DNA of 39,303 bases from an uncultured Chlorobiales bacterium (GTDB taxonomy: Bacteria; Bacteroidota; Chlorobiia; Chlorobiales; Thermochlorobacteraceae), in NCBI GenBank assembly GCA_938003965.1, contig CALKXI010000017.1, positions 1 through 39,303 of the forward strand. The letters are read 5' to 3'. Below, piece by piece: positions 31,599 through 39,303 of this stretch. The notes below the pieces were generated by a model, which did not search any database, was not told the DNA's origin, and was given only the letters and a program-made list of their open reading frames with translations. Within the stretch, counting starts at the first letter, position 1. The number at the start of each line of letters is the position of its first letter. A program made the position numbers and the translations under genes.

Positions 31599-33455
31599 TT
31601 ATGTTGAAAGCATCTGTGTTGCAAACTGCATTTCATACAGACGCCTATAAGTGCCGTTCTTTTCCATCAACTCGGCGTGCGAGCCTTGCTCAATGATTTC
31701 ACCCTGTTCCATAACGATGATTTTATCGGCGTTTTTGAGCGTAGAGAGTCGGTGCGCAATTACAATCGCTGTGCGCTCGCTCATAGCGTTTTCAATGGCG
31801 GCTTGAACGACTTTTTCGGATTCATTATCGAGTGCCGATGTGGCTTCATCAAAAATGAGCACGGGCGGATTTTTCAGCATGGCGCGTGCAATCGAAATGC
31901 GCTGACGCTGTCCGCCCGAAAGCTGCACACCTCTATCGCCAATTAGCGTTTGATACTGTTCAGGCTTTTCCAAAATGAACGCATGGGCATTAGCAATTTT
32001 CGCCGCATGCTCAATTTGCTCATGCTTGGCTTCGCCCGTCATGCCGTAAGCGATATTCTTGGCAATCGTATCATTAAACAAAATCACTTCTTGATTCACC
32101 ACGCCAAAGAGTCGACGAAGCGAGCCAATATCGAACTCGCGTATGTCTGTGCCGTCAATCAAAATTCGTCCTTTTTCAACATCGTAGAATCGGAGCAACA
32201 AGTCGACAATCGTCGATTTTCCCGATCCCGACTGACCGACCAACCCAACCATCTCACCCTTCTTCACCGTGAACGAAACGCCTTTGAGCACTGGCTTTTC
32301 GCCGTAACGAAACCATACATCTTCAAATCGAATTTCGTGCTCGAACTTGTCAATTTTCTTTGTGCCATTTTTCATGGCACTTGGCTTATCAATGAGCGCA
32401 AACAAACGCTCCGCCGCGCTCAATCCTTCTTGCACGCGCGCGATATTTTCCGCAATCGCTTTAATTGGATTCATCACCGAATAGAGCGCAAAAGCAAACA
32501 CCATCAATTCAACTGATGTAATTTCGCCTGCAAACACTTGTCTGCCGCCAAACCACAGCACCAGCGCAATCGCCGCAACCCCCATCGTTTCGTTGAACGG
32601 ACTGATGATGCCATATAGCGCATTGACTTTCAAATTTGCTCGTCGATACGTGTCTGTAAAAGCACTGAATCGCTTTGCTTCACGCACTTCCATCGCGTTG
32701 GATTTAACGACCTTGATTCCGTTAAAGACTTCCTGCAAAAGTGAGTTCATATCGCCCGATTGCGCTTGAACGACATCGGCTTGCGCCCGAATTTTCCGAC
32801 CTAAAACGCGAATCGACCACAGGCTTAATCCCGACACGGCAAACGCAAAGAATGTGAGTTTCCAACTGATGACGAAGAGCACCGCAAGGAAAAACGCCGC
32901 GTTCAAAAACTGCCTCAAAAACGTGATGAAACTCGACCCGATATTTCCATGCACCACATTCACTTCGCCCATCACGTAGTTCATCAATGTTCCGACGCGA
33001 TTGCGATTGAAGTATCCTAATTCCATTTGCACGATTTTCTCAAAGACTGTATCGCGCAGTTTTTTCAGCGTTTTGGTTTCAACTCGATTGACAATTTGAT
33101 TGCTGAAATAAACGAAGAAGTTTTTGAGCACAAACGCACCGATAAGGAGCAAACAGACATTGAGCAATGTGCCTTCGCGCGTCTCGGCTGTAACAAGTTG
33201 CTGAAAGCCTTGTATGAGGTCGTTCTTGAAACTATCGGCTTTTTCACGGAAGAAATCGGTTTGCTCGGCAGGCGGTGGCGTCAGGGCAGGCGATTGCACA
33301 GCGGATTCAGGACTGAACACTGCGTTCAGAAGCGGCAAGAGCGTTCCAATCGAGACCACGCTGAAAAGTGAGGCGAGAAAATTCACCAGCACCGTTAGCG
33401 CAATCTGATACTTTTCGGGGGCTAAAAATTTGAGAACGCGAAAATAGAGTTTCAT
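31599..33455 (-). CDS. MsbA-like lipid/glycolipid flippase (ABC half transporter)
   Basis: 618 residues, membrane domain fused to ATPase. Membrane helices are near 15-47, 100-118, 175-215 and 290-330. The ATPase has Walker A GQSGSGKS at 407-414, signature LSGGQ at 512-516 and Walker B VLIFDE at 532-537. Residues about 50-95 form an enlarged polar, proline-containing loop between the first two helices. MsbA-type proteins flip lipid A core or other lipid-linked glycans across the inner membrane. Its position between the DUF2723 gene and the glycosyltransferases supports a glycolipid substrate. Confidence 0.92.
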   Translation of the reverse strand: MKLYFRVLKFLAPEKYQIALTVLVNFLASLFSVVSIGTLLPLLNAVFSPESAVQSPALTPPPAEQTDFFREKADSFKNDLIQGFQQLVTAETREGTLLNVCLLLIGAFVLKNFFVYFSNQIVNRVETKTLKKLRDTVFEKIVQMELGYFNRNRVGTLMNYVMGEVNVVHGNIGSSFITFLRQFLNAAFFLAVLFVISWKLTFFAFAVSGLSLWSIRVLGRKIRAQADVVQAQSGDMNSLLQEVFNGIKVVKSNAMEVREAKRFSAFTDTYRRANLKVNALYGIISPFNETMGVAAIALVLWFGGRQVFAGEITSVELMVFAFALYSVMNPIKAIAENIARVQEGLSAAERLFALIDKPSAMKNGTKKIDKFEHEIRFEDVWFRYGEKPVLKGVSFTVKKGEMVGLVGQSGSGKSTIVDLLLRFYDVEKGRILIDGTDIREFDIGSLRRLFGVVNQEVILFNDTIAKNIAYGMTGEAKHEQIEHAAKIANAHAFILEKPEQYQTLIGDRGVQLSGGQRQRISIARAMLKNPPVLIFDEATSALDNESEKVVQAAIENAMSERTAIVIAHRLSTLKNADKIIVMEQGEIIEQGSHAELMEKNGTYRRLYEMQFATQMLST

Positions 33456-33537
33456 CTTGCTACCGATTTCTTGCTATCAATTCGTGAAATATCAAAATAC
33501 GGAAATCTGCTTAAACCATTCGTGCTACCCGTTCGTG

Positions 33538-35400
33538 TTACGGCGCAGTTAGCCTTGAACGAATCTTTTGTGCGAGCGTTGCAAGTCGTTGCGCTTCGCT
33601 TGGGTTGCCGTGTGCGTTGAGGTAGCGCGCCGTATTTGAAAGTTGCACCGACGCGGTTTGCAAAATGCCTTCTTCCAAATGATTGCGCGGCGTTGCCGAA
33701 AGAAACGAGTTGAGATGTTCAAGGTTGCCAACAGACAAGAGCGTATCTTGCCGACTTAATCGGAGCGCGAAACCTTGCGGCACTTTTTTGTAGGCAGTGG
33801 CAACCTCAGGTTCGGTTTGAACCACATCGGCAGTCAGATACACAGGGCGCGTGTCGATATTTTTTTCAATGAGCGAATTGAGCATCGCTATCCAGCGCAT
33901 TTGTATCCGTATTTGATTGTAAGGTTTTCCCGACTCAAACATCTCCAAATCTTCTAAAAAGGCATCCATTTCGTTCTTCGATTTTTCTGAAAGTTCGGGA
34001 AACGCCGTTTGCACTTTGCGCACATACCAAGTGCGACGCAAGAGTTCTTTTTCAATCATCACCACATCGGGACGATAGCCTTCGAAGCGTTGTAAATACC
34101 AAAACGCCGAACAGAAATAATCCCACTGCGCCGAAAGCACGAGCGCATTCGGTTCAAGCGATTCCAACATGGTTTTCGTGTAGTCAAGCACCAGCGTTTC
34201 GTTGCGCTTGTTGTTATGATTGAAGTTAATTGCAACGGCAATCAGCGGCAAGAGTAGCGAGAGCAAGGCAACTTCCTTTCGCTGTTGCGCTAAAAACAAA
34301 ATGCCCATAGCGGCAAGTAAAATCAAGCCGAGAAACGTGAGCAGGAAATAAGAATCGGCATCATGCACGTTGTAATTGACGGCATAAAACGCACTGCCAA
34401 ACACCAAGAGCATAAAAAACCAAAACAGCGATTTCTCAACTCGAAACAACCGCACTGCGCCGTAAATCGCGAGCGCGATTCCAACAAACGCCAATTCAAA
34501 CGGCAAGAGCGAGAAGAGCATTTTCGCCTGCGGTTGCCAATTCCCGTTGAAAAGATTGACTTGATACTGCTTGCCGCTGACGTGGTAAAAAAATTTATCA
34601 AACCCCCGATGCACTTCACCCCAGTTGAACTCTGGCATCATGGCACTGCGAATCGGCAAATAGAGGTAAAGGCTTAATCCCAACAAAAACGGCAACGCCA
34701 TGAGCGCAATGCGCACGAATGATTCTTTCGTGAATCCAAATCGGTGGAAGTAAAAGTAAAGCATTGCGGGAGCGAGTAGAATCATAGTCAAGTGATTGCA
34801 GAAGCCAAGCCCGAGCACCAGTGCCCAAATGAGTGCGTCTTTCGTTCTCACTTCTGTTGCTAATGTGAAGCGCAGAAATAAGAGCATCGAGAGCGTAAGC
34901 ATGACAAGGTGAAGCGAATAGACTTCAATGGCTGTCGCTTGTGCCCAAACTGTTCTTGAAAAGGCGAAGAGCCAACTTGCCACGAGCGCAATCAGCACGA
35001 GGCTTTCTTGCTCGAGCGGCAGGTGTATGGCTTCCGACTTGCTTTTAGATTTTTTCTTCTTCGTCTCTTTGGATGTTTGCGCTTGCCGTTCTTGAAGGGT
35101 TTTCAAAAGAAACAATGCGAGTTCAAAGAAGAGCGCGCTTGCTAATGCAGTGCAGAACGCGGCAAAAAGATTCAGTTTGAAGATGATGGAGAAGGGAAGC
35201 GGAAGGATTGTCCATAAAAAGCCAAGAATGACGAACAACGGATAGCCTGTTGGGTGCGCCACACCGAGCGAGGCACACGCCGCCGCTAATTCGCCTGAAT
35301 CGGTGAAAGTAACGGACGGCGCGAGGGTTAAAAGATATACGGCAAATGGAATCAGAAATGCGAGTATTCGAGCGAAAGGCTTTTTGAAGAGAATCTTCAT
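33538..35400 (-). CDS. DUF2723 (TMEM260-like) GT-C glycosyltransferase
   Basis: 620 residues with about ten to twelve membrane helices in the first 390 residues and a soluble C-terminal part. The N-terminal loop has the DUF2723 signature FTDSGELAAACASLGVAHPTGYPLF; the DSGE acid is the presumed catalytic site of a GT-C fold. A cytoplasmic Lys/Ser-rich segment (TSKETKKKKSKSKSE) lies near residue 115. The C-terminus ends in TPR-like helices (NTARYLNAHGNPSEAQRLATL). The human homologue TMEM260 is a protein O-mannosyltransferase; bacterial members are linked to protein or lipid glycosylation. It is 71 nt downstream of the polyprenyl-phosphate transferase gene. Confidence 0.88.
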   Translation of the reverse strand: MKILFKKPFARILAFLIPFAVYLLTLAPSVTFTDSGELAAACASLGVAHPTGYPLFVILGFLWTILPLPFSIIFKLNLFAAFCTALASALFFELALFLLKTLQERQAQTSKETKKKKSKSKSEAIHLPLEQESLVLIALVASWLFAFSRTVWAQATAIEVYSLHLVMLTLSMLLFLRFTLATEVRTKDALIWALVLGLGFCNHLTMILLAPAMLYFYFHRFGFTKESFVRIALMALPFLLGLSLYLYLPIRSAMMPEFNWGEVHRGFDKFFYHVSGKQYQVNLFNGNWQPQAKMLFSLLPFELAFVGIALAIYGAVRLFRVEKSLFWFFMLLVFGSAFYAVNYNVHDADSYFLLTFLGLILLAAMGILFLAQQRKEVALLSLLLPLIAVAINFNHNNKRNETLVLDYTKTMLESLEPNALVLSAQWDYFCSAFWYLQRFEGYRPDVVMIEKELLRRTWYVRKVQTAFPELSEKSKNEMDAFLEDLEMFESGKPYNQIRIQMRWIAMLNSLIEKNIDTRPVYLTADVVQTEPEVATAYKKVPQGFALRLSRQDTLLSVGNLEHLNSFLSATPRNHLEEGILQTASVQLSNTARYLNAHGNPSEAQRLATLAQKIRSRLTAP

Positions 35401-35471
35401 TTCGGCAACGATTGAAATTTTGTGCCGAAATTACATCAAAACACAAAGAACTCGAGATAAAAGCAATGCTA

Positions 35472-36650
35472 TTAGGATTGTTGCGAAACGACCTTGCGGC
35501 GATAAAACGGCTTTGGCGCGATGTCGTGGTCGATGAGTGCGTCTTTGGCGCGTCGCAGTTGCGGTTTGAGATGTTTCGCTATTGGGCGTCGAACGATTGC
35601 CGTAAAGTAGCCGAGCCGTCTGAGCCCGATTGTGCCCAGTGCCAGCATCGCGCTTAAAATCACGTAAATCGCTATCGTGCCGTGCGCGCTAAAAGATTGC
35701 ATGGCAAATACTGTTAGGAGCGCGGCGACGCAAAGCACAATGCTGATGCTGTAAATACGCAAAACCGTGTGCTTGTGTGAAAGTCCGATGAAAAACATCA
35801 AGCGGTGGTGAATGTGTTCGCGGTCGGCTTTGAATGGGTGTGAGCCTGAAAGCAATCGGCGCACGGGCGCAAGGAGCGTATCAGCGATTGGAAATCCTAA
35901 AATCAAGACCTGAATCCAGATAATGCCATCCGTTGCCGACGGGGTGTGGAAGAGCGGCAGGCATGCCATTAAGTAGCCGATGAAGAGCGCGCCTGTGTCG
36001 CCCATAAAAATTGTTGCGGGATTAAAGTTGTATCGCAGAAATCCAAGCGTTGCGCCTGCAATCGCCGCATAGCCTAATCCAAGTGCCATGTCGCCGTAAA
36101 GCGTTGAAATCACTGCCATTGTTGCGGCACCGATTCCAACCACGCCTGCGGCAAGACCGTCTAATCCATCAATCAAATTCACGGCGTTACAAATGCCGAC
36201 AATCCAAATCACAGTCAGGAGCGATGAGAATGGTTCAAAGAGCGCAATACTTTCTCCGAATGGATTCGGAATTTCTGTGATTCGATGCTCTCCAAAGAAG
36301 ACGGTGAAAAGTGCAACCGCAATTTGAAGTATAAACTTCGTTTTGAAGTTCAAATTCACCACGTCGTCGAGTATGCCTGTCAGGCAGATAAGCATTGCAC
36401 CCAGAAGCACTGCCCAAAGACCTTTGTCAACTAATTGAGCAAATTCAGGAGAGAACGTGTAGCTGGCGAAAAACGCCGCCATTGCGGCGAAAAATATCGC
36501 AATTCCGCCCAGCGTCGGGATTGTGCCTTTATGAATTTTGCGTGCTTCTGTGGAAGCATCCCCGATGTGGAGTCGCCTTGAAGCCCAGCGCACGAGTGGG
36601 GTCAGCACAATCACCGTTGAGAAAGCCAAAAAGAGCGTGAGAACAAACAT
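35472..36650 (-). CDS. Polyprenyl-phosphate N-acetylhexosamine-1-phosphate transferase (WecA/TagO family)
   Basis: 392 residues with about ten membrane helices. Conserved cytoplasmic motifs are ARKIHKGTIPTLGGIAIF, LGAMLICLTGILDDVVNL (DD pair), CNAVNLIDGLDGLAAGV, IFMGDTGALFIGY and the HIHHRL histidines (about residue 280), as in WecA/TagO/MraY enzymes. The HIHHRL motif and the absence of MraY-specific segments favour WecA/TagO. It starts a lipid-linked glycan by moving a sugar-1-phosphate from UDP-HexNAc to undecaprenyl phosphate at the inner face of the membrane. It is the first gene of the glycan cluster. Confidence 0.93.
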   Translation of the reverse strand: MFVLTLFLAFSTVIVLTPLVRWASRRLHIGDASTEARKIHKGTIPTLGGIAIFFAAMAAFFASYTFSPEFAQLVDKGLWAVLLGAMLICLTGILDDVVNLNFKTKFILQIAVALFTVFFGEHRITEIPNPFGESIALFEPFSSLLTVIWIVGICNAVNLIDGLDGLAAGVVGIGAATMAVISTLYGDMALGLGYAAIAGATLGFLRYNFNPATIFMGDTGALFIGYLMACLPLFHTPSATDGIIWIQVLILGFPIADTLLAPVRRLLSGSHPFKADREHIHHRLMFFIGLSHKHTVLRIYSISIVLCVAALLTVFAMQSFSAHGTIAIYVILSAMLALGTIGLRRLGYFTAIVRRPIAKHLKPQLRRAKDALIDHDIAPKPFYRRKVVSQQS

Positions 36651-36711
36651 GGTTCGACTTCTTTGAGGTTTAATCTGTTAAACTTTCTCTTTTCTTTCAC
36701 TGGCTTTGCTC

Positions 36712-36737
36712 AACAGCGAGGCTGGCGGGTCGCTGTT
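36712..36737. other. Perfect 8-bp stem-loop upstream of the WecA/TagO-type gene
   Basis: AACAGCGA (36712-36719) pairs with TCGCTGTT (36730-36737) around a 10-nt GC-rich loop. On the plus strand it is followed by TT, giving a short T-run, but no plus-strand gene precedes it. On the minus strand it would lie in the 5' leader of the transferase gene. Confidence 0.55.
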
Positions 36738-36822
36738 TTGAAGAAAATATACAACATCACGTTGCTTTCTACAAGCCCCCACTAAGAGTTCTAAAGCGAG
36801 AATACTGTTTTTTGTAAAACAC

Positions 36823-36850
36823 TTGACAAGTCAAAAAAAAATCTTATAAT
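36823..36850 (+). promoter_or_regulatory. Perfect consensus sigma-70 promoter
   Basis: TTGACA at 36823-36828 and TATAAT at 36845-36850 are separated by 16 nt, with an A-rich spacer. Transcription should start near 36857 towards the symporter genes, which begin at 37316. Confidence 0.8.
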
Positions 36851-37004
36851 CGTACAGTTTCCAATTAACTAATGAGGAAATATCAAAAAGCAACAATGAG
36901 AAAAACTGCTGAGATACTTTCACATTTTTGCCTCCAAGTTCAATCTGTGCTATTGAACACTGTCCTCATTTGATTTCAGAGTATCAACAAAGGAGAAACC
37001 GTTT

Positions 37005-37037
37005 GTGGCAGTAGAAGCGTCGCCTCAAACTCAGTGA
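37005..37037 (+). CDS. Possible 10-codon leader peptide
   Basis: GTG at 37005 opens a frame of 10 codons (MAVEASPQTQ) ended by TGA at 37035. AAAGGAG lies 9 nt before the GTG, which is a better site than many genes here have. It is in the leader of the symporter operon and could be a regulatory peptide, a gene remnant or chance. Confidence 0.25.
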   Translation: MAVEASPQTQ

Positions 37038-37300
37038 TTAACATTCTGAATTAGCTCTTTATAAGGCCTGATTGTAGGAACTAAAACCTATCCAATCAAC
37101 GCTTGTTTGCTGTGTTACCTTGAAGCAATCGTTCACCTTTTCATTTCGTGCTCGCTTACATCGTGCATGCCATTTGGGGTGAGAATTGGCTGATGACGGT
37201 TTTCAATACCGATACATAACGGTCCCAAACGATTGCGATGAAAGCATAACGGCTTGGTAGGGTTTCTTGTTCTTTAAGCTTAACGATTAACCAACAACAA

Positions 37301-37308
37301 AAGGAGGG
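37301..37308 (+). promoter_or_regulatory. Strong Shine-Dalgarno of the DUF4212 gene
   Basis: AAGGAGGG, 7 nt before the ATG at 37316, is one of the strongest sites in the window. It fixes the start and suggests high expression. Confidence 0.8.
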
Positions 37309-37315
37309 AAATACA

Positions 37316-37621
37316 ATGACAGAAATACAGACAAAAGATGCTGAAATGACGAAAGTCGACGTCAATCAGCAGACACTTGCAAATTACTGGAAAGAAAACC
37401 GCAACCTTGTGCTCACGATGCTGGCCATTTGGTTCGCCGTCTCGTATCTCATTCAACTCTTTTCAGGTGCTATCAACAGCATCGTGATTGCAGGCTTTCC
37501 ATTGGGGTATTACATGGGTAGCCAAGGTGCGCTGATTATTTTCGTGGTGATGATTTTCATCTATGCCAAAAAGATGAACGAATTGGATAAAAAATACAAC
37601 CTTGAAGAGGAGGACGAATAA
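37316..37621 (+). CDS. DUF4212 small subunit of a sodium/solute symporter
   Basis: 101 residues with two membrane helices (about 32-52 and 66-86), a charged N-terminus (NQQTLANYWKENRNLVLTML) and an acidic tail ending LEEEDE. The sequence YWKENR, GFPLGYYMGSQGALIIFVVMI and IYAKKM is typical of DUF4212. These proteins are encoded next to VC_2705-type SSS symporters and are thought to be an accessory subunit. The large-subunit gene starts 2 nt after its stop. Confidence 0.92.
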   Translation: MTEIQTKDAEMTKVDVNQQTLANYWKENRNLVLTMLAIWFAVSYLIQLFSGAINSIVIAGFPLGYYMGSQGALIIFVVMIFIYAKKMNELDKKYNLEEEDE

Positions 37622-37623
37622 CG

Positions 37624-39303
37624 ATGCGACTGAACAAGATTCTTGGGCTTTATGTAACGGGTTTTGTTGTTCTGACCGTTATTCTTTCTCTGCTTGAATT
37701 TGCAGGTATTTTACAATTGAAAGGGATTGGATATGTCTTCATGATTTTCTCCGTTGCTGTTTATGCGATGATTGGGATTATCACGCGCACGAGCGACCCA
37801 TCGGAATACTATGTGGCGGGGCGCGGCGTGAATGCGATTTACAACGGCATGGCAACTGGGTCGGACTGGATGAGCGCGGCGTCGTTCATCTCAATGGCAG
37901 GATTGCTCTTCGCACTTGGTCACATGGGTCTTGCCTACATTTTAGGTTGGACAGGCGGCTATGTGCTTTTGGCACTGCTTCTTGCGCCCTACCTTCGCAA
38001 GTTTGGTCAATACACTATTCCTGACTTTCTTGGCACGCGATATGGCGGCAATGCGGCGCGCGTTATCGGCATCATCTGCGCGATTCTCGTTTCGCTTACT
38101 TATCTCACGGCGCAACTCAATGGTGTCGGCACGATTGTCTCGCGCTTCATCGGCATTCCGTTTGAGCCGGGTGTGTTCATCGGCTTGCTGGGCGTGCTCG
38201 TGTGCTCGTTCTTGGGCGGCATGAGAGCCGTTACTTGGACACAAGTGGCGCAATACATTGTGCTCATTAGTGCCTATCTCATTCCTGTTGTTTGGCTCTC
38301 TGCGAAACTCTTCTTCATTCCTATTCCTGAACTCACCTACGGCAAAGTGCTCGAGCGCATCTCGGTGATGGAAAAGCAAATTATGGGCAAGGAAAATCCG
38401 AACCCTAAAAACATTCCCATGGACGTGCTGAACGATAAAATTGACCCTGCAAAAGAGAAAGAATCGCGCGACCTGTGGGCAAAAGATGTTGCAATGTATA
38501 AAGCCAAACTCTCGAATGTCGATTCTGCACTTGCCGCCGATAAAGCCGCATTGGAAGCCAAACTTGCCTCACTTTCAGATGAGAAAGTTGCTGAACGCCG
38601 TGCCGAACTGGAAAAGCAAAAAGCCGAAGCGCAAGCGATGATGAACGCGCCCTTGCCAATTGACCCCAAAACGAAACAGCCTGTTGTGATGGACGCCGAA
38701 AAGATGAAAGAGCTTGAAGCCAAAATTGCTGACGCCGATAAGCAATTAGCCATGCTTACTCCCGAGCAAGTAAAAGCCGATAGAGAAAAAGCGGAAAAAG
38801 CCCTCGCGGCACTGCCGAAAAATGCAGAAGAAGCCAAAACGAAGTGGACTGCCGCTCAAACTACCGCCGCCAACCAAGCCAAAGGCCCTGGCGATTACCT
38901 TGCTACGCCTGCCTTCGTTTCCGCTGATGGCAAGTCATATCCAATGCTTCAATTTTTAGGCTTGATTTTGTGCTTGATGGTCGGCACGGCGGGCTTGCCG
39001 CACATCTTGACGCGCTACTACACCACGCCTTCGGTTAAGCAAGCGCGCGCATCGGTCGGCTGGTCGCTCTTCTTCATTTTCTTGCTCTATTTCACCGCGC
39101 CTGCATATGCGGCCTTTGCGCGCTATGAGGTATTCGTGAACCTTGTCGGCACTGAAATCGCAAACCTGCCGAGTTGGATTGCCAGTTGGAAGCTTGTCGG
39201 TTTGCTTGATGTGGTCGATAAAAACGGTGATGGGGTGGTGCAGTTTGCGGACTTCATCATTAAATCAACGGACTTCGTCGTGCTTGCGACGCCTGAAATT
39301 GCA
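37624..39303 (+). CDS. SSS-family sodium/solute symporter (acetate/ActP-like, VC_2705 type), 3' truncated
   Basis: 560 codons are present and the frame is open at the window end. The start follows the DUF4212 stop by 2 nt. N-terminal membrane helices include GIGYVFMIFSVAVYAMIGI, and the Na/solute core has SDPSEYYVAGRGVNAIYNGM, ATGSDWMSAASFISMAG and GQYTIPDFLGTRYGG. Residues about 239-435 (bases about 38341-38935) are a long, soluble, Ala/Lys/Glu-rich insertion, probably a coiled coil (AADKAALEAKLASLSDEKVA, KMKELEAKIADADKQLAMLT). The transporter resumes at MLQFLGLILCLMVGTAGLPH and ILTRYYTTPSV. A DKNGDGVVQFAD EF-hand-like loop lies at bases 39217-39252. The likely substrate is a short organic acid such as acetate or pyruvate, driven by sodium. 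Confidence 0.92.
   Translation, partial: MRLNKILGLYVTGFVVLTVILSLLEFAGILQLKGIGYVFMIFSVAVYAMIGIITRTSDPSEYYVAGRGVNAIYNGMATGSDWMSAASFISMAGLLFALGHMGLAYILGWTGGYVLLALLLAPYLRKFGQYTIPDFLGTRYGGNAARVIGIICAILVSLTYLTAQLNGVGTIVSRFIGIPFEPGVFIGLLGVLVCSFLGGMRAVTWTQVAQYIVLISAYLIPVVWLSAKLFFIPIPELTYGKVLERISVMEKQIMGKENPNPKNIPMDVLNDKIDPAKEKESRDLWAKDVAMYKAKLSNVDSALAADKAALEAKLASLSDEKVAERRAELEKQKAEAQAMMNAPLPIDPKTKQPVVMDAEKMKELEAKIADADKQLAMLTPEQVKADREKAEKALAALPKNAEEAKTKWTAAQTTAANQAKGPGDYLATPAFVSADGKSYPMLQFLGLILCLMVGTAGLPHILTRYYTTPSVKQARASVGWSLFFIFLLYFTAPAYAAFARYEVFVNLVGTEIANLPSWIASWKLVGLLDVVDKNGDGVVQFADFIIKSTDFVVLATPEIA

Larger units (their letters stand above)
36857..37315 (+). other. Long transcribed leader upstream of the symporter genes, possibly a structured RNA
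   Basis: About 460 nt between the consensus promoter and the first symporter gene, without a credible protein gene. Visible structure includes a perfect 7-bp hairpin (36938-36958, GTTCAAT/ATTGAAC, 7-nt loop). A long-range pair AATGAGGA (36871-36878) with TCCTCATT (36963-36970) encloses it. GATACT near 36912 could pair with AGTATC near 36980, which would conflict with the first long-range pair. A bulged hairpin is at 37071-37096. None of the common riboswitch, 6S, tmRNA, RNase P or SRP RNA signatures is recognisable. It may be an attenuator, riboswitch or separate small RNA. Confidence 0.35.

Noticed and set aside
36857-37315. 6S RNA, tmRNA, RNase P RNA or SRP RNA
   Set aside because: None of the conserved core sequences or a long rod-like closing stem is visible, so only a generic structured leader is proposed.
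37156-37365. 69-codon minus-strand frame upstream of and across the DUF4212 start
   Set aside because: It overlaps the real gene and its ribosome binding site and resembles no family.
38337-38837. 166-codon minus-strand frame within the symporter insertion
   Set aside because: Its Ser/Phe/Ala-rich product is the antisense of the Lys/Glu/Ala-rich insertion, and the plus frame is continuous with the transporter on both sides.
1-39303. CRISPR arrays, insertion sequences, prophage or tRNA/rRNA genes
   Set aside because: No spaced repeats, transposase motifs, integrase or attachment repeats, or tRNA/rRNA signature sequences were found by eye.

Overview
The window looks like chromosomal DNA from a chlorosome-bearing green bacterium of the Chlorobi lineage. 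The decisive gene is at 10868-11128 (minus). It encodes CsmA, the bacteriochlorophyll a-binding chlorosome baseplate protein, with the conserved GHW motif and a C-terminal extension of the kind that is removed on maturation. SusC/TonB-type receptors with carboxypeptidase-like N-termini, DUF5686, DUF2723 and several lipoproteins also fit the Bacteroidota/Chlorobi group. A DUF4212/SSS organic-acid symporter and a secreted MsrB would suit a photoheterotroph exposed to oxygen (Chloroherpeton or Thermochlorobacter-like), but that is inference. I see no rRNA, tRNA, CRISPR, insertion sequence or phage gene. Gene density is high and base composition looks uniform.

Layout. 1-3555 (+): the end of an OmpA-type protein with poly-proline linkers, then a DUF5686 outer-membrane protein. 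3664-6320 (-): Nfu and Mrp iron-sulfur carrier proteins and a GNAT acyltransferase. 6371-7476 (+): two tandem related lipoproteins. 7514-13316 (-): the chlorosome cluster, in transcription order ArsA/Get3-type ATPase, two small CsmC/CsmD-like envelope candidates, csmA, a PH-like-domain protein, a second ArsA/Get3-type ATPase and a SAM methyltransferase. 13541-15238 (-): recN. 15302-21211 (-): a czcCBA-type divalent metal efflux system headed by a small Cys/His-rich secreted protein. 21311-25370 (+): a PIF1-like helicase and a TonB-dependent receptor. 25456-27046: a small secreted protein and a TMEM14 family protein (both -), then MsrB (+). 27052-36650 (-): a surface-glycan cluster with a polyprenyl-phosphate sugar-1-phosphate transferase, a DUF2723 GT-C enzyme, an MsbA-like flippase, three tandem GT9 enzymes and a GT4 enzyme; the four glycosyltransferases overlap by 4 nt. 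36651-37315: a long intergenic region with a perfect consensus sigma-70 promoter and a roughly 460-nt leader. 37316-39303 (+): a DUF4212 plus SSS sodium symporter pair, cut by the window end.

The most interesting part is the chlorosome cluster. The two ArsA/Get3-type ATPases lack the arsenite-binding cysteines and bracket genes for proteins of the chlorosome envelope monolayer. With the PH-like protein they could form a module that delivers or inserts amphipathic proteins into the chlorosome monolayer. This is a hypothesis from gene order and family knowledge, not a demonstrated function.
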